From positions 806,001 to 870,000 of the forward strand of contig NZ_RFLV01000001.1 in NCBI RefSeq assembly GCF_004920405.1: a stretch of 64,000 bases of DNA. The letters are read 5' to 3'. Of this stretch, positions 1-9,030 are shown one piece after another. The translations under genes and the position numbers were made by a program. The first letter of the stretch is position 1, and every line of letters starts with the position of its first letter. Below the pieces are notes generated by a model, which was given only the letters and a program-made list of their open reading frames with translations, made no database searches and was not told the DNA's origin. The DNA comes from Pseudomonas leptonychotis (GTDB lineage Bacteria; Pseudomonadota; Gammaproteobacteria; Pseudomonadales; Pseudomonadaceae).

Positions 1-115
1 CTTCGAATACCGACATGGCTTTTCCGAGCGGCAAGCTGCGGGTATTTTCGTCAAAAACCAATGCCCCGGCCAAGCCTGGCACCAGCATGAAGAAACACAG
101 AAGAATGTAGTGCAT
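1..115 (-). CDS. ladS: N-terminus of a membrane sensor protein, probably LadS (partial)
   Basis: This is the first part of a leftward gene cut by the window edge. From the ATG at 115 it encodes a hydrophobic N-terminus (MHYILLCFFMLVPGLAGA) followed by a short region containing LPLGKAMSVFE. That fits a signal peptide leading into a periplasmic sensor domain. In P. aeruginosa, as I recall it, the gene beside thiD in this orientation is ladS, a hybrid sensor kinase of the Gac/Rsm network. The frame stays open upstream of 115, so the true start is uncertain. The identity rests mostly on synteny, because only 38 residues are visible. Confidence 0.45.
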   Translation of the reverse strand, partial: MHYILLCFFMLVPGLAGALVFDENTRSLPLGKAMSVFE

Positions 116-326
116 GTAACTCAGCCAGAGTAGGCCAGCAGCGCCTAAGGCGCGCCACTGGAGGGTGTATTTGGATGGCTGGCACTCTAGCATAGGCCGC
201 ATGCCCCGAGCCCTGTAAAAGCGCTCGAATGCGAGACCATGCACGCCTGCGACAGATCGTCCCCTACATGGCTTTCAGCCGAGTACAGGGTCTGCAAACG
301 GCGGTTTAGTGGTAAGCTCGCGCACC

Positions 327-1124
327 ATGAAAATGCCTACTTCTCGCCCCGTAGTGCTGTGCCTGTCTGGCCACGACCCCAGTGGTGGTGCCGGCCTGCA
401 AGCCGATATCGAAGCCCTGCTCGCCCAAGGCTGTCACGCCGCTCCCACCGTGACAGCGCTGACCGTGCAGGACACTGTCAATGTTGCCGACTTCCGCGTA
501 CTCGACCGCGACTGGGTCTTGGCCCAGGCCAATGCGGTGATCAACGACCTGCCGGTTGAGGCGGTCAAACTGGGCATGCTTGGCTCGGTTGAAATGGTCG
601 AAACCGTGCTGGAGATCATGCAACGCCTGCCGGGCATCCCGCTGGTCTGCGACCCCGTGCTGCGTGCCGGTGGCGGCGGCGCACTGGGCAAGGACGAAGT
701 CGGTTTCGCCATGCGCGAGCGCCTATTCGCCGTGTCGACCATTGCCACGCCGAATCTGCCGGAAGCGCGCATCTTGGCCGAACTGCCCGAGGGCAGCGCC
801 GACGAATGTGCTGAAAAACTCTTGCCCTATATTCGCCACCTGCTGATCACCGGCGGCCATGGTGATGAGCACCAAGTGCACAATCGCCTGTACAGCCGCG
901 ACGGCAGCCGTCACACCTTTACCTGCCAACGCTTACCCGGCAGTTACCACGGTTCCGGCTGCACCTTGGCCAGTACCTTGGCCGGTCGCTTGGCATTAGG
1001 CCAGGAACTGGTCAGCGCCGTGCAGTTCGCCCTCGACTACACCTGGCGCACCCTGCGCGACGCCGAACAACCCGGCCACGGCCAGTACATTCCGCGCCGC
1101 CTGCCCTTGGACTTTTGCCAATGA
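327..1124 (+). CDS. thiD: Hydroxymethylpyrimidine/phosphomethylpyrimidine kinase ThiD
   Basis: ThiD phosphorylates hydroxymethylpyrimidine and its monophosphate to give the pyrimidine diphosphate half of thiamine. The 265-residue product carries the N-terminal substrate loop HDPSGGAG (residues 16-23) and the GSGCT anion-hole motif, with Cys at about 212, typical of ribokinase-fold ThiD. The ATG at 327 is chosen over an in-frame GTG at 309 because the protein then begins about ten residues before the conserved VLCLSGHD strand. thiE follows after 22 bases and uses the product of this enzyme. I looked for a TPP riboswitch in the 210 bases upstream and saw none. Confidence 0.95.
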   Translation: MKMPTSRPVVLCLSGHDPSGGAGLQADIEALLAQGCHAAPTVTALTVQDTVNVADFRVLDRDWVLAQANAVINDLPVEAVKLGMLGSVEMVETVLEIMQRLPGIPLVCDPVLRAGGGGALGKDEVGFAMRERLFAVSTIATPNLPEARILAELPEGSADECAEKLLPYIRHLLITGGHGDEHQVHNRLYSRDGSRHTFTCQRLPGSYHGSGCTLASTLAGRLALGQELVSAVQFALDYTWRTLRDAEQPGHGQYIPRRLPLDFCQ

Positions 1125-1146
1125 GCGTCTGCTGCTGGAGCGCCCA

Positions 1147-1773
1147 ATGAAACTGCATGGCCTGTATGCCATCACCGACAGCCAACTGCTGGCTGGCAAG
1201 TTATTGCCCTATGTAGAAGCCGCACTCAAGGGTGGCGCGAAACTGCTGCAATACCGCGACAAATCCACTGATGATGCCCGCCGCCTGCGTGAAGCCGAAG
1301 CCCTGCGTGAGCTGTGCAACCGCTACGGCGCTGCGCTGATTATCAATGACGACGCCGAACTGGCGGCGCGCCTCGGCGTTGGCCTGCACCTAGGCCAGAC
1401 AGACGGCTCGCTGTCGGTCGCCCGTGCGCTACTCGGCCGCAAAGCGATCATCGGCGGCACCTGCCACGCCCAGCTAGAACTGGCCGAAGCAGCGGCGAAA
1501 GAAGGTGTTAGCTACGTCGCCTTCGGCCGCTTCTTCAATTCCACCACCAAGCCAGGTGCACCTGCCGCCAATGCCGAACTGCTCGATGCGGCAAAAGCCC
1601 GGATCAACCTGCCCATCGTCGCCATCGGCGGCGTGACCCTGGAAAACGCACCGGCGCTGATTGCCCACGGCGCCAGCATGGTCGCAGTGGTTCATGGTCT
1701 GTTCGGCGCCGACTCGGCCGTTGAAGTCGAGCGCCGCGCCCGCGCGTTTAGCGCCCTGTTCAACCCTATTTAA
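1147..1773 (+). CDS. thiE: Thiamine-phosphate synthase ThiE
   Basis: ThiE joins hydroxymethylpyrimidine diphosphate to the thiazole phosphate to make thiamine monophosphate in the cytoplasm. The 208-residue TIM-barrel protein shows QYRDK (residues 36-40), the [10 protein letters not shown] strand and a late IGGVT phosphate-binding loop. This is the usual length and order for the family. It lies just downstream of thiD and ahead of hemL on the same strand, so the three are probably co-transcribed. The start ATG at 1147 gives the family N-terminus [11 protein letters not shown]. Confidence 0.95.
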   Translation: MKLHGLYAITDSQLLAGKLLPYVEAALKGGAKLLQYRDKSTDDARRLREAEALRELCNRYGAALIINDDAELAARLGVGLHLGQTDGSLSVARALLGRKAIIGGTCHAQLELAEAAAKEGVSYVAFGRFFNSTTKPGAPAANAELLDAAKARINLPIVAIGGVTLENAPALIAHGASMVAVVHGLFGADSAVEVERRARAFSALFNPI

Positions 1774-1825
1774 ATGCGCTGAGGGCGACCCGGCTCGCCC
1801 CGCACTCAATCTTGAGAGGCCCGCC

Positions 1826-3115
1826 ATGTCCCGCTCCGAAACCCTGTTCAATGACGCGCAAAAACACATCCCTGGCGGCGTCAACTCGCCGGTGCGTGCC
1901 TTCAAAAGCGTCGGCGGTACGCCGCTGTTCTTCAAGCACGCCGAAGGCGCCTACGTTACCGACGAAGACGACAAACGCTATGTCGATTACGTCGGTTCAT
2001 GGGGGCCGATGATCCTTGGCCACAGCCACCCCGAGGTGCTGGATGCGGTGCGCAACCAGTTGCAGCACGGCCTGTCCTACGGCGCGCCGACCGCCATGGA
2101 AACCGAGATGGCCGATCTGGTGTGCAGCCTGGTGCCATCGATGGACATGGTGCGCATGGTCAGTTCCGGCACCGAAGCGACCATGAGCGCCATCCGCCTG
2201 GCGCGCGGCTATACCGGTCGCGACAACATCATCAAATTCGAAGGCTGCTACCACGGCCACTCCGACAGCCTGCTGGTAAAAGCCGGCTCCGGCCTGCTGA
2301 CCCAGGGCGTCCCCAGCTCGGCGGGCGTTCCGGCGGACTTCGCCAAACACACCCTGACCCTGCCATTCAACGACCTGGCCGCCGTCGAGCAGATGCTCAG
2401 CGAAGTCGGCGACAGCGTGGCCTGCATCATCGTCGAGCCCGTGGCCGGCAATATGAACTGCGTGCCGCCTGCACCGGGCTACCTGCAAGGCCTGCGCGAG
2501 CAGTGCGACAAACACGGCGTGGTGCTGATTTTCGACGAAGTGATGACCGGTTTCCGCGTCGCCCTTGGCGGTGCCCAAGCCTATTACGGCGTCACCCCGG
2601 ACCTGACCACCTTCGGCAAAATCATCGGCGGCGGCATGCCGGTTGGCTGCTTTGGCGGCAAGCGCGAAATCATGCATTGCATCGCCCCGCTCGGCCCGGT
2701 TTACCAAGCTGGCACGCTGTCGGGCAACCCGCTGGCCATGGCCGCAGGCTTGGCCACATTGCGTTTGATCCAACGTCCGGGCTTCCACGCCGAGCTGACT
2801 GACTACACCACTCGCCTGCTCCAAGGCCTGCAAGAACGCGCTGATGCCGCCGGCATCCCGTTTGTGACCACGCAGGCAGGCGGCATGTTCGGCCTGTACT
2901 TCAGCGCCGCCGACAGCATCGTCACCTTTGATGACGTGATGACCAGCGACGCCGAGCGCTTCAAGCGCTTCTTCCACCTGATGCTGGACGGCGGCGTGTA
3001 CCTGGCGCCGAGCGCCTTTGAAGCCGGCTTCACCTCCATCGCCCACGGTGATGCTGAGCTGAAAATCACCCTGGACGCCGCCGAGCGCGCTTTCGCCGAG
3101 CTGAAGAAAGCCTGA
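1826..3115 (+). CDS. hemL: Glutamate-1-semialdehyde 2,1-aminomutase HemL
   Basis: HemL converts glutamate-1-semialdehyde to 5-aminolevulinate, the committed precursor of haem. The 429-residue protein has the class-III aminotransferase layout: the N-terminal [11 protein letters not shown] motif, the [10 protein letters not shown] cofactor loop near residue 113, DEVMTGFR near 237, and the PLP-binding lysine in [10 protein letters not shown] (K265). The frame is open far upstream, but the ATG at 1826 after a GAGAGGC element gives the family start [11 protein letters not shown]. The stop overlaps the next gene as TGATG, which implies translational coupling. Confidence 0.96.
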   Translation: MSRSETLFNDAQKHIPGGVNSPVRAFKSVGGTPLFFKHAEGAYVTDEDDKRYVDYVGSWGPMILGHSHPEVLDAVRNQLQHGLSYGAPTAMETEMADLVCSLVPSMDMVRMVSSGTEATMSAIRLARGYTGRDNIIKFEGCYHGHSDSLLVKAGSGLLTQGVPSSAGVPADFAKHTLTLPFNDLAAVEQMLSEVGDSVACIIVEPVAGNMNCVPPAPGYLQGLREQCDKHGVVLIFDEVMTGFRVALGGAQAYYGVTPDLTTFGKIIGGGMPVGCFGGKREIMHCIAPLGPVYQAGTLSGNPLAMAAGLATLRLIQRPGFHAELTDYTTRLLQGLQERADAAGIPFVTTQAGGMFGLYFSAADSIVTFDDVMTSDAERFKRFFHLMLDGGVYLAPSAFEAGFTSIAHGDAELKITLDAAERAFAELKKA

Positions 3116-3771
3116 TGCAATACAGCACCGCGCTGTCCGACGGCGTACTGGCTCTGGCCTGCTTCGCGTGCGTGATCGCCATTGGCAAAGCCCGCAAGCA
3201 CTATGGCGAAGCGGATCAGCCGGCGTTGTTTTGCGCGCTGCTGGGTTTTCTTCTACCGGCCGCCGCCGCAGCCGTAGGAGTCATCCGTTTTGGTATCGAC
3301 CCCAGCGCGCAGACCTCACACCTGTGGCTGAGCCAGGCCAGCAGCTTTCTCGGCCTACCGCTGCTAGGCGCCGCCGCGCTGGCACTGAGCCGGGGCTGGC
3401 AGTGGAGCCGTGCCAACTGGGGGCGCATCCTGCTCGGACTGTGCGCCTTCTTTGAACTGTTCCGGCAGATGAATCATCTGGAGGATTACCGCCTGCTACT
3501 CAACCTGGTGACCCTGCTGCTGATTCTTTATGCCGGTGCCGTGCAATGGCCAAGACGCGCACCGTTACTGGTTGCTATTGGCGTGGTCGGGCTGTTTTTG
3601 TTGGCTGGGCTGGCTGTGGGCACCCAGGGCTTTATCGGCCCAGTGCGCCGGGTCGACCTGTTCCACGCTCTGCTAACACCGGCTTATCCACTGCTGGCTT
3701 GGCTGCTCCTGAGCCTGCCCGGCAGCGCAAAATTTGCTTACACCGAAGAAAACCCGGTAAAGACTTTGTAA
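3115..3771 (+). CDS. Integral membrane protein of unknown function
   Basis: I do not recognise a named family. The 218-residue product has about six hydrophobic segments (roughly residues 10-25, 38-58, 75-92, 103-118, 125-140 and 150-167, plus a late one near 190), separated by short polar loops. There is no signal-peptide cleavage site and no catalytic motif. The ATG shares a base with the hemL stop codon, so it is likely the last gene of the thiD-thiE-hemL transcript. A hypothetical membrane protein occupies the same place in related pseudomonads as far as I recall. The function is open. Confidence 0.75.
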   Translation: MQYSTALSDGVLALACFACVIAIGKARKHYGEADQPALFCALLGFLLPAAAAAVGVIRFGIDPSAQTSHLWLSQASSFLGLPLLGAAALALSRGWQWSRANWGRILLGLCAFFELFRQMNHLEDYRLLLNLVTLLLILYAGAVQWPRRAPLLVAIGVVGLFLLAGLAVGTQGFIGPVRRVDLFHALLTPAYPLLAWLLLSLPGSAKFAYTEENPVKTL

Positions 3772-3863
3772 GAACACCACGGCTTATTTCATAATGTGAT
3801 GGCTGCCGCGTTCCGGCGGCCAGGCGCATCGCCTGCTTTGCATCCCGAGGTAAATGGATTTTC

Positions 3864-4415
3864 ATGAAACGCACCGGCCGCACCCTGTCCCTGGGCTGCC
3901 TGTTGCTCCTGCTGCCACTGCTCGCCTCGGCGAGCGGCAACTCCTTGCTGATCCCCGCGCTTGGCAGCTGCTCACTCAATACCACCGCCGAAGAACTGCC
4001 CGCAGCCGTTGAAGCCTGCGAGCAAGCCGCCGTTAACGGCGACCTGCAAGCAGAGTTCGAGCTGGGTGAGTTTTATTACGATGGCAAACGTGTCGAGCGC
4101 GACCTCAGCCTGGCGCTGAAATGGTTTGAGCAGGCCTCATTACAAGGCCATGCACAATCGCAGTACCGCCTGGGCATGATGTTTTTTCGCGGTGAAGGCG
4201 TGCAGGCAAATGCGGTGCAGGCCTATATCGTGTTGAAAATGGCGGCCGTAAACGGCTCGGACGAAGCCATGGACAGCGCCGACCTGATCGCCGCACAGAT
4301 GCCGCGTGATGAGCTGGAGATCGCCAGCCAGGTGCTCGGGCAGATCTTCCGCAACTACCTGCTGGAGCTGCAGAACGCCGACACCCTTACCTCGCCGTTC
4401 GCACCGCTGCCCTGA
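3864..4415 (+). CDS. Exported Sel1-repeat protein
   Basis: The 183-residue protein starts with a signal peptide (MKRTGRTLSLGCLLLLLPLLASASG). Two Sel1-like repeats follow: AEFELGEFYYDGKRVERD...WFEQA (about residues 63-91) and AQSQYRLGMMFFRGEGV (about 97-113). Sel1 repeats form alpha-helical superhelices that mediate protein contacts, so this is probably a periplasmic scaffold or adaptor. No partner is evident. It stands alone between a membrane protein gene and a repeat element. A GAGG sequence lies about 14 bases before the ATG, which is a loose ribosome site. Confidence 0.8.
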   Translation: MKRTGRTLSLGCLLLLLPLLASASGNSLLIPALGSCSLNTTAEELPAAVEACEQAAVNGDLQAEFELGEFYYDGKRVERDLSLALKWFEQASLQGHAQSQYRLGMMFFRGEGVQANAVQAYIVLKMAAVNGSDEAMDSADLIAAQMPRDELEIASQVLGQIFRNYLLELQNADTLTSPFAPLP

Positions 4416-4447
4416 TTCAACCCATCTAACACGCGTAGACGCTGTTT

Positions 4448-4621
4448 AAGATCTCGCGAGCTAGAGCCATGCAAGGCAAAAACAGGCGAGGAAGCAGAGT
4501 GTACTGTTGTACATGAGCATTACTCGTTTCACTCGCCCTTCGGGTCGCGCTAAAGCGCGTTGCCGCAAGCGGCTTGCCGAGCCTGTTTTTAACGCAGCAG
4601 GGCCGACGCGTAGCAGATCGT
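4448..4621. repeat. Intergenic palindromic (MITE-like) repeat element
   Basis: The outer 40 bases at each end form an imperfect inverted repeat. GATCT (4450-4454) and AAAACAGGC (around 4480-4488) on the left match AGATCG and GCCTGTTTT (around 4580-4620) on the right. A small GTAC-TGTT-GTAC palindrome and a GCGCTAAAGCGC palindrome sit inside. The wording resembles short non-coding repeats scattered in P. stutzeri and P. mendocina genomes, from memory. It fills the gap between two converging genes and reaches to within ten bases of the DUF1820 stop, so it may also act as a bidirectional terminator. Confidence 0.7.
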
Positions 4622-4631
4622 ATGCAGGTCC

Positions 4632-4955
4632 TTATTTGTCCGGCATCGGCATGGGGAACGGCATCACATTACCGCCTCCCTTGGCCTCACTGATCTTCGG
4701 CGTGCCGAGACGCTCGACTTCGTCGATGCGCACGATCGCGTTCATCGGGATAAAGCTGCGCACCACACCATCAAACTGCGCCTTGAGCTTTTCTTCGCTA
4801 GGGTCAACCACCACCTGGGTGCGTTCGCCGAAGACGAATTCCTCCACTTCCAGAAAGCCCCACAGATCGCTTTGAAAGATCTGTTTGGCGTACATCTCGT
4901 ACACCTGACCCTGGTTGAGGAAAATCACCTTGTAGATGGGTTCGCGCTTGCTCAT
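4632..4955 (-). CDS. DUF1820 family protein
   Basis: The 107-residue product matches the DUF1820 family as I know it: an N-terminal YKVIFLNQGQVYEMYAK strand pair, the GFLEVEEFVFGE segment, VVVDPSEEKLKAQF, and FIPMNAIVRIDEVERLG. The tail is glycine- and proline-rich and probably disordered. The family is widespread in gammaproteobacteria and has no established function. It has the fold signature of a small beta-rich cytoplasmic protein. The gene is monocistronic and divergent from miaB across 134 bases. Confidence 0.85.
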   Translation of the reverse strand: MSKREPIYKVIFLNQGQVYEMYAKQIFQSDLWGFLEVEEFVFGERTQVVVDPSEEKLKAQFDGVVRSFIPMNAIVRIDEVERLGTPKISEAKGGGNVMPFPMPMPDK

Positions 4956-5050
4956 GGTTATGCAGTTCGTACCGAGGGGTTAATTGAAAGGGCGCGGATC
5001 ATAGCATAGCCACCCAGCAGCCAATGCTAGGAACCCAAGCCTTCGCCCTC

Positions 5051-5056
5051 TATAAT
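5051..5056 (+). promoter_or_regulatory. Candidate -10 box for miaB
   Basis: A perfect TATAAT lies 34 bases upstream of the miaB ATG. No good -35 hexamer is seen at the expected distance, so the promoter assignment rests on the -10 alone. Confidence 0.5.
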
Positions 5057-5089
5057 GCGCGGTTCTTCGAACCACCCTTTTGAGCGCGC

Positions 5090-6415
5090 ATGACCAAGAA
5101 GCTTTATATCGAAACCCACGGTTGCCAGATGAACGAGTACGACAGCTCGCGCATGGTCGATCTGCTGGCCGAACATCAAGCCCTGGAAGTCATCGACAAA
5201 GCGGACGGTGCCGACATCATCCTGCTCAACACCTGCTCAATCCGTGAAAGAGCCCAAGACAAGGTGTTCTCGCAACTCGGCCGCTGGCGTGAGCTGAAGC
5301 TTGCCAACCCGGACCTGGTGATCGGTGTCGGTGGTTGTGTGGCCAGCCAAGAAGGCGCGGCCATTCGTGATCGCGCGCCCTATGTCGACGTGGTGTTCGG
5401 CCCGCAAACCCTGCACCGCCTGCCGGAAATGATCGACGCCGCGCGCACCACCAAAATCGCCCAGGTCGACATCAGCTTCCCCGAGATCGAGAAATTCGAC
5501 CGCCTGCCCGAACCGCGCGTCGACGGCCCAAGTGCCTACGTCTCAGTAATGGAAGGCTGCAGCAAGTACTGCACGTTCTGCGTGGTGCCTTACACCCGCG
5601 GTGAAGAAGTCAGCCGGCCAATGGCCGATGTCCTCAGCGAGATCATTCACCTGGCCGAACACGGCGTGCGTGAAATCACCCTGCTCGGGCAGAACGTCAA
5701 TGGTTACCGTGGCGCGACAGCTAACGGCCAGCTCGCCGACTTCGCCGAGCTGCTGTACGCCGTCGCGGCCATCGAAGGCGTCGATCGCATTCGCTATACC
5801 ACCAGCCACCCGCTGGAGTTCTCCGATGCGTTGATTCAGGCCCATGCCGAGATTCCCGAGCTGGTGAAATACCTGCACTTACCGGTGCAGTCCGGCTCTG
5901 ACCGTATTCTCGCGGCGATGAAGCGCAACCACACCGCCCTGGAATATAAATCGCGCATCCGCAAACTGCGCGCGGCGGTGCCGGACATCCTGATCAGCTC
6001 GGACTTCATCATCGGCTTCCCCGGTGAAACCGAGAAAGACTTCGAACAGACCATGAAGCTGGTCGAGGATGTCGGTTTCGACTTTTGCTACTCCTTCATC
6101 TACAGCGCACGCCCCGGCACCCCGGCAGCCGATCTGACCGATGACACCCCGATGGAGCTGAAGAAGCAGCGCTTGGCCCTGCTCCAGCACCGTGTCACCC
6201 AGCAAGGCGCCGAAAACAGCCGACGCATGGCTGGCACCGTGCAGCGCATCTTGGTCAACGACTACTCGAAGAAGGACCCCGGCATGCTCCAGGGCCGCAC
6301 CGAGAGTAATCGCGTGGTCAACTTCCGCAGCGATAATCCACGTTTGATCGGCCAGTTCGTTGATGTGCGCATTGACCAGGCCATGCCCAACTCGCTGCGC
6401 GGCACGCTGCTGTAG
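5090..6415 (+). CDS. miaB: tRNA-2-methylthio-N6-isopentenyladenosine synthase MiaB
   Basis: MiaB is a radical-SAM methylthiotransferase that turns i6A37 into ms2i6A37 in tRNAs reading codons that begin with U. All six iron-sulfur cysteines are visible in the 441-residue protein: C12, C49 and C83 of the auxiliary cluster, and C157, C161 and C164 of the radical-SAM CxxxCxxC motif. A C-terminal TRAM domain follows (from about residue 378). It opens the run miaB-phoH-ybeY-ybeX-lnt found in many gammaproteobacteria. Confidence 0.97.
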   Translation: MTKKLYIETHGCQMNEYDSSRMVDLLAEHQALEVIDKADGADIILLNTCSIRERAQDKVFSQLGRWRELKLANPDLVIGVGGCVASQEGAAIRDRAPYVDVVFGPQTLHRLPEMIDAARTTKIAQVDISFPEIEKFDRLPEPRVDGPSAYVSVMEGCSKYCTFCVVPYTRGEEVSRPMADVLSEIIHLAEHGVREITLLGQNVNGYRGATANGQLADFAELLYAVAAIEGVDRIRYTTSHPLEFSDALIQAHAEIPELVKYLHLPVQSGSDRILAAMKRNHTALEYKSRIRKLRAAVPDILISSDFIIGFPGETEKDFEQTMKLVEDVGFDFCYSFIYSARPGTPAADLTDDTPMELKKQRLALLQHRVTQQGAENSRRMAGTVQRILVNDYSKKDPGMLQGRTESNRVVNFRSDNPRLIGQFVDVRIDQAMPNSLRGTLL

Positions 6416-6433
6416 GGTGAATGTCGTTTTTTA

Positions 6434-6480
6434 CATCCACCATGGCTGCGTAGTTGGTGGATGGCTAAGGCGTCATCCAC
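6434..6480. repeat. GGTGGATG-type palindromic repeat between miaB and phoH
   Basis: CATCCACCA (6434-6442) pairs with TGGTGGATG (6455-6463). A third half-site, CATCCACC, begins at 6474. The half-site is the same as in the element at 10574-10660, so this looks like a second, degraded copy of that repeat family. The element could form a hairpin in the miaB-phoH transcript. Confidence 0.6.
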
Positions 6481-6592
6481 CCTGCGCGAGCTGGCCTCCT
6501 ACAGGTTGCTCGCGGCCCGAGCTTCCCCCTCGCGGCCGCTAGCGCTATTCTTCGTTCCATTACCCCAGCCGACTGGCGGCCATCAAACGACC

Positions 6593-7597
6593 TTGAACAC
6601 ACCCATAGAACCCCTTCGTTTTATCCTTGAACCCTTTGAGGCTCGCCGCTTCGCTAACCTGTGCGGCCAATTTGATGAGCACCTGCGCCTGATCGAGGCT
6701 CGTCTAGGCATTGAGCTGCGCAACCGCGGCAACCAGTTCGAACTGGTCGGCAGCGCAGGCCAGACTCGCGCCGCCGAGCAACTGCTCAGCCGCCTCTACC
6801 GTGAAGCCGAAAACACCGAGCTGTCGCCCGACTTGGTCCACCTGTTTTTACAGGAGTCCGGTGTTGAAGAGCTGAGTCAGCCGGTCAACGAGCCCAGCAT
6901 CGCCCTGCGTACGCGTAAAGGCATGATCAGGCCACGCGGCGCCAACCAACAGCGCTATGTCAAAGCCATTCTCGATCACGACATCAACTTCGGCATCGGC
7001 CCGGCCGGTACCGGTAAAACCTACCTGGCGGTGGCCTGCGCAGTGGATGCCCTGGAGCGCGAACAGATTCGTCGCATCCTGTTGGTACGACCAGCGGTTG
7101 AGGCCGGCGAAAAACTCGGCTTCCTGCCCGGCGACCTGTCGCAGAAGATCGATCCCTACCTGCGCCCGCTGTACGACGCACTCTACGAGATGCTCGGCGT
7201 CGAGCAGGTGGCCAAGCTGATCGAGAAACAGGTGATCGAAGTCGCGCCGCTGGCCTATATGCGCGGTCGCACATTGAGCAACAGCTTTATCATTCTCGAC
7301 GAAAGCCAGAACACCACCCTGGAACAGATGAAGATGTTCCTCACCCGCATCGGCTTCGGCTCAACGGCAGTGATCACCGGTGACATCACCCAGGTTGACC
7401 TGCCGCGCGGCACCAAAAGCGGCCTGACCCACGTGATTGACGTATTGCACGATGTGCCGGGTATCAGCTTTACCCACTTCAAACCCAAAGACGTGGTGCG
7501 CCACCCCTTGGTGCAACGCATCGTCGAAGCCTATGAGCGCTACGAAAACCGCATCCACGGCAAGCTGGATGACGCACAGGGCAACGGCGATGCTTGA
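6593..7597 (+). CDS. ybeZ: PhoH-like ATPase YbeZ
   Basis: This PhoH-family ATPase is a P-loop protein linked to RNA metabolism that works with the neighbouring YbeY. The Walker A motif is GPAGTGKT (residues 136-143) and the Walker B segment is IILDESQNT. Homologues begin MNTPIEP. Here the matching codon is TTG at 6593 ([10 protein letters not shown]), giving 334 residues. No ATG lies at this point. The frame stays open back to 6461, so a longer N-terminus cannot be excluded, but that extension is Ala/Arg-rich and overlaps repeat DNA. The end overlaps ybeY by 8 bases. Confidence 0.9.
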   Translation: MNTPIEPLRFILEPFEARRFANLCGQFDEHLRLIEARLGIELRNRGNQFELVGSAGQTRAAEQLLSRLYREAENTELSPDLVHLFLQESGVEELSQPVNEPSIALRTRKGMIRPRGANQQRYVKAILDHDINFGIGPAGTGKTYLAVACAVDALEREQIRRILLVRPAVEAGEKLGFLPGDLSQKIDPYLRPLYDALYEMLGVEQVAKLIEKQVIEVAPLAYMRGRTLSNSFIILDESQNTTLEQMKMFLTRIGFGSTAVITGDITQVDLPRGTKSGLTHVIDVLHDVPGISFTHFKPKDVVRHPLVQRIVEAYERYENRIHGKLDDAQGNGDA

Positions 7598-8048
7598 GCT
7601 TGACCTGCAGATTGCCAGCGACGCCTCGACTCTGCCGAGCGAGGCGCAATTTCGCACCTGGTGTGCCATCGCCCTGCGCCAACGCACTGCCGACTCCGAG
7701 CTGACCATCCGCCTGGTCGATGAAGCCGAAGGCCGCGAACTCAACCACACCTGGCGACAGAAAGATTACGCGACCAACGTGTTGTCTTTCCCGGCGGATG
7801 TGCCTGATGAGTTTTTGGATATCCCGCTGCTCGGCGACCTGGTGATTTGCGTACCGGTGGTCGAGCGTGAAGCCCAGGAACAAGCAAAAACCAGCGAAGC
7901 CCACTGGGCCCATCTGGTGATCCACGGCTGCTTGCACCTGCTCGGCTACGACCACATCCTCGACGCGGAAGCCGAAGAGATGGAAGCCCTGGAGCGAGAA
8001 TTACTGGCTGAGTTGGGCCACCCCGACCCATACGCCGATGAAGACTGA
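7590..8048 (+). CDS. ybeY: Endoribonuclease / rRNA maturation factor YbeY
   Basis: YbeY is a zinc-dependent endoribonuclease needed for 16S rRNA 3'-end maturation and 70S quality control. The metal motif [11 protein letters not shown] supplies H112, H116 and H122 in a 152-residue protein of standard length. The ATG at 7590 lies inside the end of the phoH homologue, so the two are translationally coupled. This matches the known physical and functional pairing of YbeY with YbeZ. The open frame upstream of 7590 is only overlap with phoH. Confidence 0.95.
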   Translation: MLELDLQIASDASTLPSEAQFRTWCAIALRQRTADSELTIRLVDEAEGRELNHTWRQKDYATNVLSFPADVPDEFLDIPLLGDLVICVPVVEREAQEQAKTSEAHWAHLVIHGCLHLLGYDHILDAEAEEMEALERELLAELGHPDPYADED

Positions 8049-8087
8049 ACTCCCCCACACCACACAAAAGGTTCCTGAGTAACCACC

Positions 8088-8927
8088 ATGAGCGAAGACC
8101 GATCGAGCAACGAGCAAAAGTCCTGGTTTAACAGACTGACCCAGGCTTTTGCTCATGAGCCGAAAAACCGCAAGGAACTGTTGGAAGTGCTGCGCGAAGC
8201 GCATCAGAACAAGCTGCTCGACAGCGAAGCACTGGCCATCGTTGAAGGCGCTATTCAAGTCGCCGACCTGCAGGTTCGCGACATTATGGTGCCCCGCTCG
8301 CAGATGATGAGCATCAAGGCCAACCAGACGCCCAAGGAGTTCCTACCCTCGATCATTGAAGCCGCGCACTCGCGCTACCCGGTGGTTGGCGAGAGCCTCG
8401 ACGACGTAGTCGGCATCCTCCTGGCCAAGGATCTATTGCCTCTGATCCTGCAGGGCGAAAACGCCAATTTCAATATCAAGGACCTGCTGCGCCCGGCCAC
8501 CTTCGTGCCCGAGTCCAAGCGCCTCAATGTGCTGCTGCGCGAGTTCCGCGCCAACCATAACCACATGGCGGTGGTTATCGATGAGTACGGCGGCGTCGCC
8601 GGCCTGGTGACCATCGAGGACGTGCTGGAACAGATCGTCGGCGATATCGAAGACGAACACGACGTGGAAGAAGACAGCTACGTCAAACCGCTGCCCAGTG
8701 GCGACTTTCTGGTCAAAGCACTGACACCGATCGACAGCTTCAATGAAACCTTCGACACCTCCTTCTCCGATGACGAATTCGATACCGTCGGCGGCCTGGT
8801 GATGAGCGCTTTCGGCCATCTGCCCAAGCGAAACGAGGTGACAGAAATCGGCGAGTTTCGCTTTCGCGTACTCAACGCCGACAGCCGCCGCATCCACTTG
8901 CTGCGCCTGACCCCGATCAACAACTGA
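8088..8927 (+). CDS. ybeX: CorC/HlyC-family CBS-domain protein YbeX
   Basis: The 279-residue cytoplasmic protein has two CBS domains: one starting at VRDIMVPRSQM (about residue 64), the other ending at the MAVVIDEYGGVAGLVTIEDVLEQIVGDI region. A C-terminal CorC/HlyC (transporter-associated) domain follows from about residue 200. The family is tied to Mg2+/Co2+ handling and, in E. coli, to ribosome metabolism. It sits 39 bases after ybeY on the same strand. A strong hairpin follows the stop codon before lnt. Confidence 0.93.
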   Translation: MSEDRSSNEQKSWFNRLTQAFAHEPKNRKELLEVLREAHQNKLLDSEALAIVEGAIQVADLQVRDIMVPRSQMMSIKANQTPKEFLPSIIEAAHSRYPVVGESLDDVVGILLAKDLLPLILQGENANFNIKDLLRPATFVPESKRLNVLLREFRANHNHMAVVIDEYGGVAGLVTIEDVLEQIVGDIEDEHDVEEDSYVKPLPSGDFLVKALTPIDSFNETFDTSFSDDEFDTVGGLVMSAFGHLPKRNEVTEIGEFRFRVLNADSRRIHLLRLTPINN

Positions 8928-8933
8928 TCAACA

Positions 8934-8961
8934 GGCCGGCCACCCTCAACAGTGGCCGGCC
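8934..8961 (+). terminator. Hairpin between ybeX and lnt, possible attenuator
   Basis: A perfect 10-bp stem (GGCCGGCCAC, an 8-base loop, then the complementary arm) lies six bases after the ybeX stop. Only two T residues follow, so it is a weak intrinsic terminator. It may reduce rather than stop transcription into lnt. Confidence 0.5.
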
Positions 8962-9030
8962 TTGCCGCACTTCCCCCGCCCGCTCTGCCGCTTTACCCTT
9001 GCTCACCCCCAATCCAAGGACCTGCATGCA

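Noticed and set aside
116..326. Possible TPP riboswitch upstream of thiD
   Set aside because: The conserved CTGAGA and ACCTGATC elements of the THI box are not present in this gap.
1997..3046. A 349-codon open frame on the minus strand opposite hemL
   Set aside because: It is a shadow of hemL in GC-rich codon-biased DNA. It has no ribosome site and no recognisable family.
6461..6592. N-terminal 44-codon extension of phoH
   Set aside because: It overlaps repeat-derived DNA, has unusual composition and does not resemble the family. The conserved start corresponds to the TTG at 6593.
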